Notes: generated by a model from the letters alone, not told the origin. Positions 1 through 7,417 are shown, counted from the stretch's first letter. The stretch: DNA of 64,000 bases from Bacillus carboniphilus (GCF_039522365.1 NZ_BAAADJ010000002.1:1-64000); one strand, 5' to 3'. Made by a program: numbers and translations.

Positions 1-103
1 AACGATATGAATTTTTACGTCAATCATAGTTGAACCGCCGTATACCGAACGGTACGTACGGTGGTGTGAGAGGTCGGGGGTTAGTCACCCCCTCCTACTC
101 GAT
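1..103 (+). mobile_element. 3' end of a group II intron (domains V and VI)
   Basis: Positions 32-65 fold as a 34-nt domain V. The lower stem is 35-42 with 57-64, there is a two-base bulge at 55-56, the upper stem is 43-46 with 51-54, and the loop is GAAC at 47-50. The triad position reads CGC, as in class C introns. Domain VI follows: GGGGG 76-80 pairs with CCCCC 88-92, and GAG 68-70 pairs with CUC 98-100, leaving A97 bulged as the branch point. A97 is seven bases from an AT end at 102-103. The intron body and any reverse transcriptase lie outside the window, to the left. The class is inferred; the DV/DVI fold is visible directly. Confidence 0.85.
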
Positions 104-984
104 TATTGTTGTGCAAATAAGTCTTTAAAATCTTCGTCTTTCACGTCAAGTTTAGCTTCATCCATTACCTTGTCTACTGCTTCTTGAATAGAGGCAGCAT
201 CCATTTTTGTTTTTTGGTAATCAGCTTTTACTTGTTCTTTAGCGTCTTCAAAAGCAGGCTTTTCTTCCGCTTCAGTCACTTGGATGATATGGAAACCGTA
301 TTGTGATTCAACTGGCTCGCTGACTTCGTTTACATCTAGGCTAAGCGCAGCTTTCTTAAAAGGTTCTACCATATTTGTATCTACAGCAACTTCGCCTACC
401 TCTCCACCGCTATCTTTAGAACCAGGATCTGTAGAATATTCTTTTGCAAGTTCAGCGAAGTCTCCGCCTTCTTCAATCTTTTGTTTTACTTCCTTCGCAG
501 TTTCTTCATCTTCTACAAGGATGTGACGAACTTTTCTTGGAGTTCCCCATTCTTCCTCATAGTACGTTTGTAAATCTTCGTCACTAACGTCAATTTGGCT
601 CTTAGCTGCTTCTTGGCGTAGCAAGTCCAATTTTACAGCACGGCGAAATTCTTCTTCACTTGTAAATCCATTTTGTTGTAACGCCATTTCAAAGTTTTCA
701 CCAAATTGTTCTTTAATAGGAGCAACTTGCTCATCAATTTTTTCTTCAGAAATATCAAATTTAGCATTAAGGACTTTTTCCTGTAATAGAGTGTTTAGCG
801 TTTGCTCACCAAACATATCTTTCATAGCATTATATAGCTCGTCCTTTGTAACAGTACCGCCTTCAAATTCAACAAGTACCTCTGAATTATCTTCTTTTGC
901 TTCTCCCTCTCCATTATCAGAACATGCAGCAAGACCTACTACTACAGCTCCAGAAAGTAAAAAGGACATCATCCATTTTTTCAT
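103..984 (-). CDS. prsA: Foldase lipoprotein PrsA (parvulin-type peptidyl-prolyl isomerase)
   Basis: This is a 293-residue extracytoplasmic foldase anchored to the outer face of the membrane, which helps exported proteins fold. The N-terminus has a lipoprotein signal ending GLAAC, with the Cys as lipidation site. A parvulin (PpiC) domain lies at about 135-235, starting RKVRHILV and ending YGFHIIQV, flanked by helical chaperone segments. Length fits the family (B. subtilis PrsA is 292 residues). The start at 984 has a TAGGAG ribosome site; an in-frame start 18 bases upstream lacks one. The last base of the TAA stop (103) coincides with the predicted last base of the adjacent group II intron, so the native 3' UTR and terminator have been displaced. 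Confidence 0.96.
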   Translation of the reverse strand: MKKWMMSFLLSGAVVVGLAACSDNGEGEAKEDNSEVLVEFEGGTVTKDELYNAMKDMFGEQTLNTLLQEKVLNAKFDISEEKIDEQVAPIKEQFGENFEMALQQNGFTSEEEFRRAVKLDLLRQEAAKSQIDVSDEDLQTYYEEEWGTPRKVRHILVEDEETAKEVKQKIEEGGDFAELAKEYSTDPGSKDSGGEVGEVAVDTNMVEPFKKAALSLDVNEVSEPVESQYGFHIIQVTEAEEKPAFEDAKEQVKADYQKTKMDAASIQEAVDKVMDEAKLDVKDEDFKDLFAQQ

Positions 985-1264
985 GTTAACACTCCTAAAC
1001 ATTGATGTATAACCAAAAACCCATACAGTAACTTATACCATATTGAAGGTCATAACACAATGAAGAATGGTTTGAGCAAATGATAAAATTCACCAATTTT
1101 CTTCCCAGTTTTTTTTATGGTTAAGGGAAGGCATATGCCCATTTTTTGATATGTAGAGAAGAAGAATACTTTAATAAACCTTGAAATTATGGGGTTTTAA
1201 CTAAAAAAAGTGATGTTTGTTTCAGAAATCTGGGTGAATTGCTTACCCAAATTTACACGGGCCA

Positions 1265-1273
1265 CATAGTATA
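1265..1273 (+). promoter_or_regulatory. Candidate SigmaK -10 element
   Basis: CATAGTATA matches the SigmaK -10 consensus CATANNNTA. An ACCC lies about 17 bases upstream where the weak AC-type -35 would sit. It is about 30 bp before the first tiny sporulation gene. The similar AATAGTATA at about 1453-1461 precedes the second gene. The 318-bp gap from prsA to the first tiny gene otherwise shows only AT-rich sequence. Confidence 0.5.
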
Positions 1274-1302
1274 TAGCGAAGAGAAAAAAGGAGGTATACA
1301 AA

Positions 1303-1389
1303 ATGGGTCACACATTTAACTCAGGATTCGCGTTAATCGTTGTGTTGTTTATTTTGTTAGTTATTGTGGGGGCAGCCTACATTTACTAA
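1303..1389 (+). CDS. Tiny YjcZ-family sporulation membrane peptide 1
   Basis: This is a 28-residue single-pass peptide, beginning MGHTFNSGFALIVVLFILL and ending GAAYIY. It matches the YjcZ/Tiny_TM_bacill pattern of a short Gly-rich head, a hydrophobic FALIVVLFILL core and a GAA-aromatic end. AAAGGAGG lies nine bases before the ATG. A SigmaK-like element upstream suggests mother-cell expression in late sporulation. Members of this family are found in spores; a molecular role is not established. It is the first of three tandem paralogues that differ mainly at their ends. Confidence 0.9.
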   Translation: MGHTFNSGFALIVVLFILLVIVGAAYIY

Positions 1390-1490
1390 ATGTAGGAAAT
1401 AAGAATTTCCATTAAAACGGGATACGTGCCTAGTCGAATGGTACGTTCGCTGAATAGTATATGTTAGTCGCTTGTAAAGGAGGTGTTTGA

Positions 1491-1574
1491 ATGGGTAACG
1501 CATATGCAGGAGGTTTCGCGTTAATCGTTGTATTGTTTATCTTGTTAATTATCGTAGGTGCAGCATGGCTGTAA
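1491..1574 (+). CDS. Tiny YjcZ-family sporulation membrane peptide 2
   Basis: This is a 27-residue paralogue of the previous gene, reading MGNAYAGGFALIVVLFILL and ending GAAWL. AAAGGAGG sits eight bases upstream. It shares the FALIVVLFILL core with its neighbour at DNA level too, which points to local duplication. It ends in Leu after the Trp where the other two copies end in Ile-Tyr. Confidence 0.9.
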   Translation: MGNAYAGGFALIVVLFILLIIVGAAWL

Positions 1575-1616
1575 GGTTTATTAACATGTGGTAAATGAGA
1601 GAGGAGGGAACCTTGG

Positions 1617-1709
1617 ATGTCAGGAGCTGGAGTTTACGGAGGAGGCTTTGCGCTACTCGTAGTATTGTTCATCCTTCTCATTATTATCGGTGCAGCTTGG
1701 ATTTACTAA
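1617..1709 (+). CDS. Tiny YjcZ-family sporulation membrane peptide 3
   Basis: This is a 30-residue third paralogue, MSGAGVYGGGFALLVVLF and then ILLIIIGAAWIY. The ribosome site GAGGAGGG ends about six bases before the ATG. A Gly-rich head precedes a single transmembrane segment. It lies 42 bp after copy 2 and is followed by a strong terminator, so copies 2 and 3, and probably 1, may form one late-sporulation transcript. Confidence 0.9.
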   Translation: MSGAGVYGGGFALLVVLFILLIIIGAAWIY

Positions 1710-1742
1710 TCACTCGATTATAGGGGGCTTCCCTTATAACAC

Positions 1743-1779
1743 AAAAGGAGAGAATTGCCATGCAACCTCTCCTTTTTTT
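1743..1779 (+). terminator. Terminator after the tiny-peptide cluster
   Basis: AAAAGGAGAG pairs with CTCTCCTTTT across a 14-base loop and runs into seven T residues. Confidence 0.85.
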
Positions 1780-1860
1780 CTTGTTTAATTATTATTTGAG
1801 CATTTTAAATAGAATCTCTATTTTCTTTAAACCATGAAAATGACGATTGGTTTCCGTATA

Positions 1861-2040
1861 TCACGTATATAAAATTTCTACATATGAAGAAACTAGAAGA
1901 ATCGTAATGGAAACATTAATAAATCGGAACACTTTAGGTTGACGTTCTTCAGGAATCTCTTTTTGTATACATAAAGAGTTCGTCATTCGGTTGATGGAGT
2001 AAAGGATGAAAACAGAGAAAAGTAGAAACATAGAGATCAT
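1861..2040 (-). CDS. Small two-helix membrane protein, unknown function
   Basis: This 59-residue protein begins MISMFLLFSVFILYSINRM and ends in a second hydrophobic stretch (RFINVSITILLVSSYVEIL). The two predicted membrane segments are joined by a charged loop rich in Glu, Arg and Lys. AAAGGAGGGG is placed six bases before the ATG, which is the strongest argument that it is real. It lies between the tiny sporulation genes and the DUF3267-like gene. I do not recognise a family. Confidence 0.72.
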   Translation of the reverse strand: MISMFLLFSVFILYSINRMTNSLCIQKEIPEERQPKVFRFINVSITILLVSSYVEILYT

Positions 2041-2212
2041 CCCAATCCCCTCCTTTGATTCTATGTATTTAACAATACCAAATAATTATGAAAAAAGATA
2101 CTGTGATATTCAATCCTTATATTGGACATTCATTTAAATTATATGCAACAAAAGTTTGGTTTTATACCAAACTACCAATTTCTATTAAATCTACTAATCT
2201 GCTGTAGTGAAA

Positions 2213-2245
2213 CAAAAAGGCGCAACCAAAAAAGGTGGGAGCGCC
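2213..2245 (-). terminator. Terminator of the DUF3267-like gene
   Basis: On the minus strand GGCGC pairs with GCGCC, with an inner CCACC/GGTT pairing, and is followed by TTTTTG. It lies just downstream of the gene ending at 2253. A separate perfect dyad, AGTTTGGT-N5-ACCAAACT, sits at 2153-2173. Confidence 0.7.
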
Positions 2246-2252
2246 AAGTCGA

Positions 2253-2780
2253 TTATTTTAATATTAAAATTTCAATCCCATCTTTTGTTTCTTCAATAAA
2301 ACAAGATTTGGGAGTGTTCATTATATTTTTCAGATAGATAAAATCTTCTACACAAAGACCAGTGTGTAAAGCTAAAAATAACACGATGTAATGAAAATAG
2401 GCTGGAAAACAAATGATCAATATGAATCCTGCTAATGTGATAAAAACAAATGGAAACAGAAGCGCTCCTATATAGGAAACTTTAGCAACAGGATCACTTA
2501 GTTGACATTTTATCTTTCCTTTACTTTTCATTACGAGTCTACATTTTACACCGCTCAACTTGAAGGAAAGCAGGTGTAAAAGTTTATGAACCGGATATAG
2601 TATAAATAATGATAGCAAAAATAAAGAAAAATACTGTTCATTTGGACGTGCACCATCAACGAGTACATGCGTAACAGAATATAACAATATAAATGAAAAT
2701 AGCATCGTTAAAAACGAAAAAAATAACATTCGATAGAATCCGTCATGTTTAAATACATGGATGGATTTCCAGCAATGCAT
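2253..2780 (-). CDS. DUF3267-like membrane protein, degenerate zincin motif
   Basis: This 175-residue protein has about four membrane helices. Its layout resembles the DUF3267 putative zincin-peptidase family, which occurs in this neighbourhood in Bacillus (yhaJ position). The residues where family members have an HExxH metal site read VHKLLHLLSFKL, so Lys replaces the catalytic Glu and only the two His remain. A late CVEDFIYLKNI segment fits the family's conserved C-terminal Asp. AAGGGTGAG precedes the ATG. It is either an inactive member or a family assignment that needs confirmation. Confidence 0.6.
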   Translation of the reverse strand: MHCWKSIHVFKHDGFYRMLFFSFLTMLFSFILLYSVTHVLVDGARPNEQYFSLFLLSLFILYPVHKLLHLLSFKLSGVKCRLVMKSKGKIKCQLSDPVAKVSYIGALLFPFVFITLAGFILIICFPAYFHYIVLFLALHTGLCVEDFIYLKNIMNTPKSCFIEETKDGIEILILK

Positions 2781-3006
2781 GAATACTCACCCTTTTTTCC
2801 GATATCTTATAAAGGAACATCTTCCTAACAATCAATGAGACTATTACTCTCAAATGTCCATTCATTTTTAATTTCAAAAAACACACCTAACATACTGTAA
2901 GCAATTTGTTTGACAAAATCAAGATGTTTTTTTCATAAATATTTCAGGTATGTTCATCCAAAATGTGGGAATGGGTGAAATTCATAAAATCATCCAAAAA
3001 AAAGAA

Positions 3007-3582
3007 CTACGCTGTTGGACTTTCTTCAATACTTTTTTTCTGGATTTTTCCATCTACTTCTTCAAAGTCATGCTGTAGATTATGAAAAGATTTTTCAAAG
3101 ATATCCATAAAATCCTCGCCATAAATATTTCGAACGATGGCCATAACCTCAACAACTTCAGGAAACTTCCCATATAAATTGCGTAATGGAAGAGCCCCAG
3201 AATAAACGGAGTTTTCGTCTGGTTCGTATTCATCCATCAACTGTAGGAGAATCTCCTCACCTTTATCAGTTATTTGGACATACGTATTTCTCTTATCATT
3301 TTCCCTTTTTGAAAAGGTCAATAATCCACGCTCTTCTAATTTTTTCGAAAAATTAAAAGCTGTTGATACATGCATGACACCAAACTTTGCCACATCAGAA
3401 ATGGAGGCCCCACCTAAGTGGTAGGTAATCCATAAAATATGGTGTTCGTTTATATTAAGATCGTACGGTTTAATCCATTGTTGCCAGTCTTTTTCTACTG
3501 ATTTCCAAAGAGCTTTACTCAGCTGAGCAATACGTTGACTAAACATCATGGCTTCTTTTTTTGACTTAAAGGATTCCGTCAT
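3007..3582 (-). CDS. hpr: HTH-type transcriptional regulator Hpr (ScoC), MarR family
   Basis: This 191-residue regulator is a transition-state repressor of extracellular protease, sporulation and transport genes in B. subtilis. The N-terminal stretch [20 protein letters not shown] is almost identical to ScoC. The winged helix follows, with [19 protein letters not shown] as recognition region and the LEERGLL hinge before the wing. The ATG at 3582 has a GGCAGG site nine bases upstream and is preferred to the GTG six bases earlier. Its usual neighbour yhaH lies upstream on the same strand. Confidence 0.95.
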   Translation of the reverse strand: MTESFKSKKEAMMFSQRIAQLSKALWKSVEKDWQQWIKPYDLNINEHHILWITYHLGGASISDVAKFGVMHVSTAFNFSKKLEERGLLTFSKRENDKRNTYVQITDKGEEILLQLMDEYEPDENSVYSGALPLRNLYGKFPEVVEVMAIVRNIYGEDFMDIFEKSFHNLQHDFEEVDGKIQKKSIEESPTA

Positions 3583-3697
3583 ATACACACCTGCCTATTC
3601 TTCCTGATCTAACCCTTTATGAATTTTACTTCTAATACCAAATAACGGATTAGATAACCTCGGCTTCATTCGAGGTACTTCCTAAGCTTATTTGTCC

Positions 3698-3773
3698 AGC
3701 TAAACGCCTTCATAGTCTTTCTACGAAGATTTTCCCACCGAAGAGATATCGGGGTAATTAAGGCGTTTTAGCT
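3698..3773. other. Long inverted repeat with internal hairpins
   Basis: AGCTAAACGCCTT at 3698-3710 pairs with AAGGCGTTTTAGCT at 3760-3773. Inside the roughly 50-bp loop are two further hairpins: CTTCATAG with CTACGAAG at about 3708-3728, and CCACCGA with TCGGGG at about 3735-3754. The whole can be drawn as a three-way junction. It lies between yhaH and hpr, both on the minus strand. Only the plus strand has a U-rich tail (CTTTTCTTATT). It could be a terminator, a leader element for hpr or a small mobile repeat. Confidence 0.55.
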
Positions 3774-3835
3774 TTTCTTATTATTATGCCAGTAAAATGA
3801 ATGGTTGGGAAGATGAAAAAATGCAAAAATTTTGT

Positions 3836-4192
3836 CTATTTCTGATAAATAGATTGTTCGAGATGTTGAAATTGCTTTTGAATCTCTTCCATTTCTTTTC
3901 TGAATTCTTCCATTTGGGGGTCTAGGGAATTTTTCCACTGTTGAATGGAAGGCTTCATTTGATTCTGAACAATTCCAGCTGCCTTTTTTCCTTCAGAAAC
4001 TAATTTTAATACATCAGTCTTTACATTAGATGCTTTATTTTGAACATCTTTTACTAATGATCCCCATTCTTTAGTTCCATTTTTTAGAGAAGTTCTCACC
4101 TCTCGTCCAGACGTTGGAGTAGTGAACAGAACTGTCGCACTACCAATCAATCCTCCAACTAATACACCGGTTATCAAAGATCTAATTTTCAT
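3836..4192 (-). CDS. yhaH: YtxH-domain membrane-anchored protein YhaH
   Basis: This 118-residue protein has an N-terminal glycine-rich membrane segment (LITGVLVGGLIGSATVLF) followed by TPTSGREVR, the hallmark of the YtxH family. The rest is a long amphipathic, probably coiled-coil helix rich in Lys and Glu, ending EIQKQFQHLEQSIYQK. GAGGTGATGGT precedes the ATG. YhaH sits beside hpr in B. subtilis as well. General-stress or sporulation roles have been suggested for YtxH proteins, but no biochemical activity is known. Confidence 0.88.
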   Translation of the reverse strand: MKIRSLITGVLVGGLIGSATVLFTTPTSGREVRTSLKNGTKEWGSLVKDVQNKASNVKTDVLKLVSEGKKAAGIVQNQMKPSIQQWKNSLDPQMEEFRKEMEEIQKQFQHLEQSIYQK

Positions 4193-4404
4193 ACCATCAC
4201 CTCAAAAACTAGGGTAATAAAAACTTCTACAAGTGTTTAAAAATTCCTCTTCATTTTCGAAAAGAAATTTTTTTGAAAAAACATTTCGTTAAGTTTATTC
4301 ATGTCCAGAATCATGGGTGAATATATATGAAAAAAGTGTATGAAGAAAAATCGTATATATTTGATTAAGCCTTTCGTAACTATGTAGAGAGGATGATTAG
4401 TTGT

Positions 4405-4602
4405 ATGACAGCTGTTATGGTTATTTTATTTCTTATTAGTTTCTTATTATTTGGCGCTACCGTGTATTATTCCATGATTTTAAAAAAATCTAGGATGTAT
4501 CCTCCAAAAACCATTATTCGGAAGAAAATACAAACACTAGGAACATTTGCGGTAGCAAGTTTGTTATTAGGTATAATTCTGTTGTATATACCTGCTGGCT
4601 GA
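4405..4602 (+). CDS. Small two-helix membrane protein, unknown function
   Basis: This 65-residue protein begins MTAVMVILFLISFLLFGATV, has a basic loop (KKSRMYPPKTIIRKK) and a second membrane helix (LGTFAVASLLLGIILLYI). The positive-inside rule puts the loop in the cytoplasm. The ATG at 4405 has GAGAGG about 12 bases upstream. An in-frame ATG at 4393 would overlap that site, so the later start is favoured but not certain. It converges on trpP across a shared terminator. No family recognised. Confidence 0.65.
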   Translation: MTAVMVILFLISFLLFGATVYYSMILKKSRMYPPKTIIRKKIQTLGTFAVASLLLGIILLYIPAG

Positions 4603-4610
4603 AAACATAA

Positions 4611-4633
4611 AAGCCTAGGCTATATTAGCCTAG
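4611..4633. terminator. Bidirectional terminator between the small membrane gene and trpP
   Basis: GCCTAGGCTA pairs perfectly with TAGCCTAGGC around a TAT loop. It lies between two convergent genes. Confidence 0.8.
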
Positions 4634-4647
4634 GCATCATTTCATTA

Positions 4648-5175
4648 TTAGATATTAACATGATTTGTTTTAACTTGAAGTCTTTGCGTTAACTTCATTG
4701 CAATTGGGTAAATAATGACCATTACGATGGTATTAAGAGCGACTGTCGGTAAAACAATTCCTACTGTTAGAGCAAGGAATGTATTTGGTAACTCAACAAT
4801 AAACAACGCTGTTCCTAAGAAAATCATACCTGATACAAAGGTTCCGACTGCCGTTAAAACTGCTACTGGTACTATGGATGTACTCAATTTTTTAATAGCC
4901 ATAAATAATCCAAAGAAGATAAACGCAGTTAGAAATTTATCAATGATATTAGGAAGCTGACCACCTGGCATATTGGTTGTTAAAGCTGACATGATTCCTG
5001 AAGCGATACCCACTAATAGAACGTATTTTGCTTTTGGAAATAAAATGATTCCTAAAAACATCATAACCAAAAGCATATCTGGTTTCATGCCCCCACCGAT
5101 TCCAGGGATAACAAGGTGTAGTACTGTCCCCATTGCAATTAAAAGTGCAAGTAAAACTAATTCTTTTGTCTTCAT
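4648..5175 (-). CDS. trpP: Tryptophan transporter TrpP
   Basis: This is a 175-residue integral membrane protein with about five helices, matching TrpP (YhaG) in length and in the GIGGGMKPDMLLVMMFLG and NMPGGQLPNIIDKF motifs. It mediates tryptophan uptake. Its position between yhaH and hit is conserved with B. subtilis. A run of UAG/GAG triplets ends two bases before the ATG and covers the ribosome site, indicating translational control by tryptophan-bound TRAP. Confidence 0.93.
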   Translation of the reverse strand: MKTKELVLLALLIAMGTVLHLVIPGIGGGMKPDMLLVMMFLGIILFPKAKYVLLVGIASGIMSALTTNMPGGQLPNIIDKFLTAFIFFGLFMAIKKLSTSIVPVAVLTAVGTFVSGMIFLGTALFIVELPNTFLALTVGIVLPTVALNTIVMVIIYPIAMKLTQRLQVKTNHVNI

Positions 5176-5177
5176 TA

Positions 5178-5236
5178 CTCATCTCTCCTCATCTATTCTA
5201 ACTAATCTGTGATCCCCTATAGTACCCTCTGGTCTA
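5178..5236 (-). promoter_or_regulatory. TRAP-binding (G/U)AG repeat leader of trpP
   Basis: Reading towards trpP there are nine UAG/GAG triplets. As plus-strand complements (CTA/CTC) they lie at 5234, 5227, 5217, 5202, 5198, 5193, 5188, 5183 and 5178. The last five are separated by exactly two bases (UAG-aa-style spacing) and the final GAG is two bases before the start codon. TRAP binds nine to eleven such triplets spaced by two or three bases. In B. subtilis the same protein blocks trpP translation. The Shine-Dalgarno sequence itself is built of these triplets. Confidence 0.9.
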
Positions 5237-5303
5237 TAGCGAGATTATAGGTATTATATCATAAGTTTCAGGTTGTGAACATGTTCGTAATTCTTTTTCG
5301 AAA

Positions 5304-5729
5304 TTACAATTGAATCTTTTGATTGATTTCACTAGCAATGGTTTGGAGCTTTTCTCCAGTGTATTCACTTTGATGAGATTTCCAAACAGCGCCAAATCCG
5401 TCTCCTTTACCGTAGCGAGGAATGATGTGCATATGGTAATGGAATACAGATTGACCAGCTTCTTCACCGTTGTTATTAAGAAGGTTAAGTCCCACTGGTT
5501 CATAAGCTTCTTTTACAGCCTTTGCAATCTCAGGTACAACTTCAAAAATTTGCTTAGAAATCTCTGGAGTCAGTTCGTAAATGTTTTCTTTATGTACTTT
5601 CGGGATTACCAGAGTATGTCCTTTTGTAACTTGGCTAATGTCCAAGAAAGCAAGCACATGCTCGTTTTCATATACCTTTGCAGCAGGAATTTCTCCCTTT
5701 ATGATCTTACAAAAAATGCAATCATCCAT
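5304..5729 (-). CDS. hit: HIT-family protein (Hit/YhaE)
   Basis: This 141-residue histidine-triad nucleotide hydrolase/transferase has an N-terminal zinc-site signature CIFCKIIKGEIPA, as in Gram-positive HIT proteins. The catalytic HYHMHIIP triad is at about residues 96-103. Substrates in the family are nucleoside phosphoramidates and adenylylated molecules; the physiological one here is unknown. The CAGGAG ribosome site is well placed. It lies upstream of and divergent from ecsABC, with a repeat array in between; in B. subtilis hit is also next to ecsA. Confidence 0.95.
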   Translation of the reverse strand: MDDCIFCKIIKGEIPAAKVYENEHVLAFLDISQVTKGHTLVIPKVHKENIYELTPEISKQIFEVVPEIAKAVKEAYEPVGLNLLNNNGEEAGQSVFHYHMHIIPRYGKGDGFGAVWKSHQSEYTGEKLQTIASEINQKIQL

Positions 5730-5861
5730 ATTCGTCCAACTCCTGTTCTTTTTTGGGATATTGTACCACAGGAGCGGAAAGGTTTGAAAGTTGGGGTGGG
5801 GGCGACCTTAAGGTGGGGCTGGATTTTATAAGAGAGTTTTGTTTGATGAAGGGGAAAAAGA

Positions 5862-6167
5862 GAACATAAACCGGATTTATGTCCTGGTTTTGGTGGAGGA
5901 AGGGGAAAAAGAGAACATAAACTGGTTTTATGTTCTAGTTTTGGTGATGGAAAGGAAAAAAGAGAACATAAACCGGATTTATGTTCTAGTTTTGGTGATG
6001 AAAAGGAAAAAAGTGAACATAAACAGGATTTATGTTCTAGTTTTGGTGATGGAAAGGAAAAAAGAGAACATAAACCGGTTTTATGTTCTAGTTTTGGTGA
6101 AGGATAGGAAAAAGGAGAACATAAACTGAATTTATTACCTAGTTTTAGTACAGGTAAGCAAAAATCT
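5862..6167 (+). repeat. Tandem hairpin array A: six units, 51-bp period
   Basis: Six units start (GAAC) at 5862, 5913, 5964, 6015, 6066 and 6117, exactly 51 bp apart. Each carries the palindrome GAACATAAA-N5-TTTATGTTC followed by TAGTTTTGGTGATGG and an A/G-rich spacer. The 51-bp period keeps one frame open and gives an apparent 17-residue protein repeat, but there is no ribosome site and related arrays with 52-bp periods break frame. It is treated as non-coding and lies between the divergent genes hit and ecsA. Confidence 0.92.
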
Positions 6168-6203
6168 GTACAGAATCAGAAAACCCTTTTCTCAAAAATA
6201 AGA

Positions 6204-6393
6204 AGGCGAAATCCTCGAATAAGGATTCCGCCTCTTGAAGGGGATTACTTAATTGAAATTACGCATATATCTCTTTAACAAACACCCCATTTTGAATGTG
6301 TCGTTCCTACTGGTTAGAGTGTACAAGCGCTCAAGATCAAAAGATCTTAGAAAGAGCTTACAGTGGCTTTATCTTTGATAAACACCCCATTTT
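6204..6393 (-). other. Gap before ecsA: minus-strand hairpin and 14-bp direct repeat
   Basis: AGGCGAAATCCT (6204-6215) pairs with AGGATTCCGCCT (6222-6233), followed on the minus strand by a T-rich run, like a terminator for a leftward transcript. Upstream of it on that strand, AAACACCCCATTTT occurs at 6280-6293 and 6380-6393, exactly 100 bp apart. A perfect AAGATC-AAAA-GATCTT hairpin (6333-6348) lies between. No convincing gene is visible. The rest of 6394-6673 shows only the ecsA ribosome site. Confidence 0.5.
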
Positions 6394-6673
6394 AGAATTG
6401 TCATTCATTTAATGGTTGTTATCGGGTTTTCCACTCTCCGTGCAACACGACCATCCCCTTAATATATCTTCATAAAAGATATTTTTCGGAAAGGCTTTGC
6501 TTTGTCTATATGGCTTTTTTCAATTGCTAACCCCTTCGCTAATTAGAATGGCCGGATTAGACTTTAAATACACTAGAAATCCTTTCCAATTTTTTTATGC
6601 TTTCACTAGGAGTAAGACCATAAAATTTGGTACGATATAAAAAATAAGAGATAAACCATGGAGGATACGCCAC

Positions 6674-7417
6674 ATGTCTTTATTAAACGTGAAAAATATT
6701 ACGGGCGGTTATTCAAGAAAGCCTGTCATTCATGATATTGATTTTGAAGTAAATGAAGGAGAGCTTGTGGCTCTTATTGGATTGAATGGAGCAGGAAAAA
6801 GCACAACCATCAAACATATTATTGGACTGCTTGAACAGCAGAAAGGGACGATTACGTTAGGTGGGACAACCGTGTATGAAGACCCAGAAGTTTTTAGACA
6901 AAAGCTAAGCTACATACCTGAAACTCCTGTCTTATATGAAGAACTAACGCTAGAAGAACATTTTGCTTTGACTGCAATGATGTATAACATTGATGAAAAA
7001 GAGGCTGAAAAAAGAAAAGAAGCTCTTCTGAAGGAATTTAGAATGGAAAAAAGGCTTCAATGGTTCCCTGCTCATTTCTCAAAAGGGATGAAGCAGAAGG
7101 TAATTATTATGTGTGCTTTCTTAGTAGAGCCCAAGCTATACATTATAGATGAGCCTTTTGTAGGGTTAGATCCCATTGCTATCCAGTCCTTACTGAATTT
7201 ATTGACGAAGGAAAAGCAAAAGGGTGCAGGTATTTTAATGTCTACACATATATTGGCGACAGCTGAAAGATATTGTGATCGTTTCATTATTATTCACAAT
7301 GGAAAAATTATTGCAAAAGGAACCTTAGAGGAATTAAGGAAACTTACTGGGATGCCAAACGCTACCTTAGATGATATGTACTTATTTTTAACTAAGGGGC
7401 ATGATGAAGATGAATAG
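6674..7417 (+). CDS. ecsA: ABC transporter ATP-binding protein EcsA
   Basis: This is the 247-residue ATPase of the Ecs exporter, which in B. subtilis affects exoprotein secretion, regulated intramembrane proteolysis by RasP, and competence. Walker A is GLNGAGKST. The signature FSKGMKQKV departs from LSGGQ as is usual for this subfamily. Walker B is LYIIDEPFVGLD, and the switch His is in STHILATAE. GGAGG lies eight bases before the ATG. It overlaps ecsB by 17 bases, indicating translational coupling. Confidence 0.96.
   Translation: MSLLNVKNITGGYSRKPVIHDIDFEVNEGELVALIGLNGAGKSTTIKHIIGLLEQQKGTITLGGTTVYEDPEVFRQKLSYIPETPVLYEELTLEEHFALTAMMYNIDEKEAEKRKEALLKEFRMEKRLQWFPAHFSKGMKQKVIIMCAFLVEPKLYIIDEPFVGLDPIAIQSLLNLLTKEKQKGAGILMSTHILATAERYCDRFIIIHNGKIIAKGTLEELRKLTGMPNATLDDMYLFLTKGHDEDE

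Noticed and set aside
5310-5831. 173-residue plus-strand frame opposite hit
   Set aside because: Shadow of the HIT gene, which carries the HIT motif and the expected length.
5839-6129. Open frame encoding 17-residue repeats
   Set aside because: It is created by the 51-bp period of array A. There is no ribosome site, and related arrays with a 52-bp period would shift frame.
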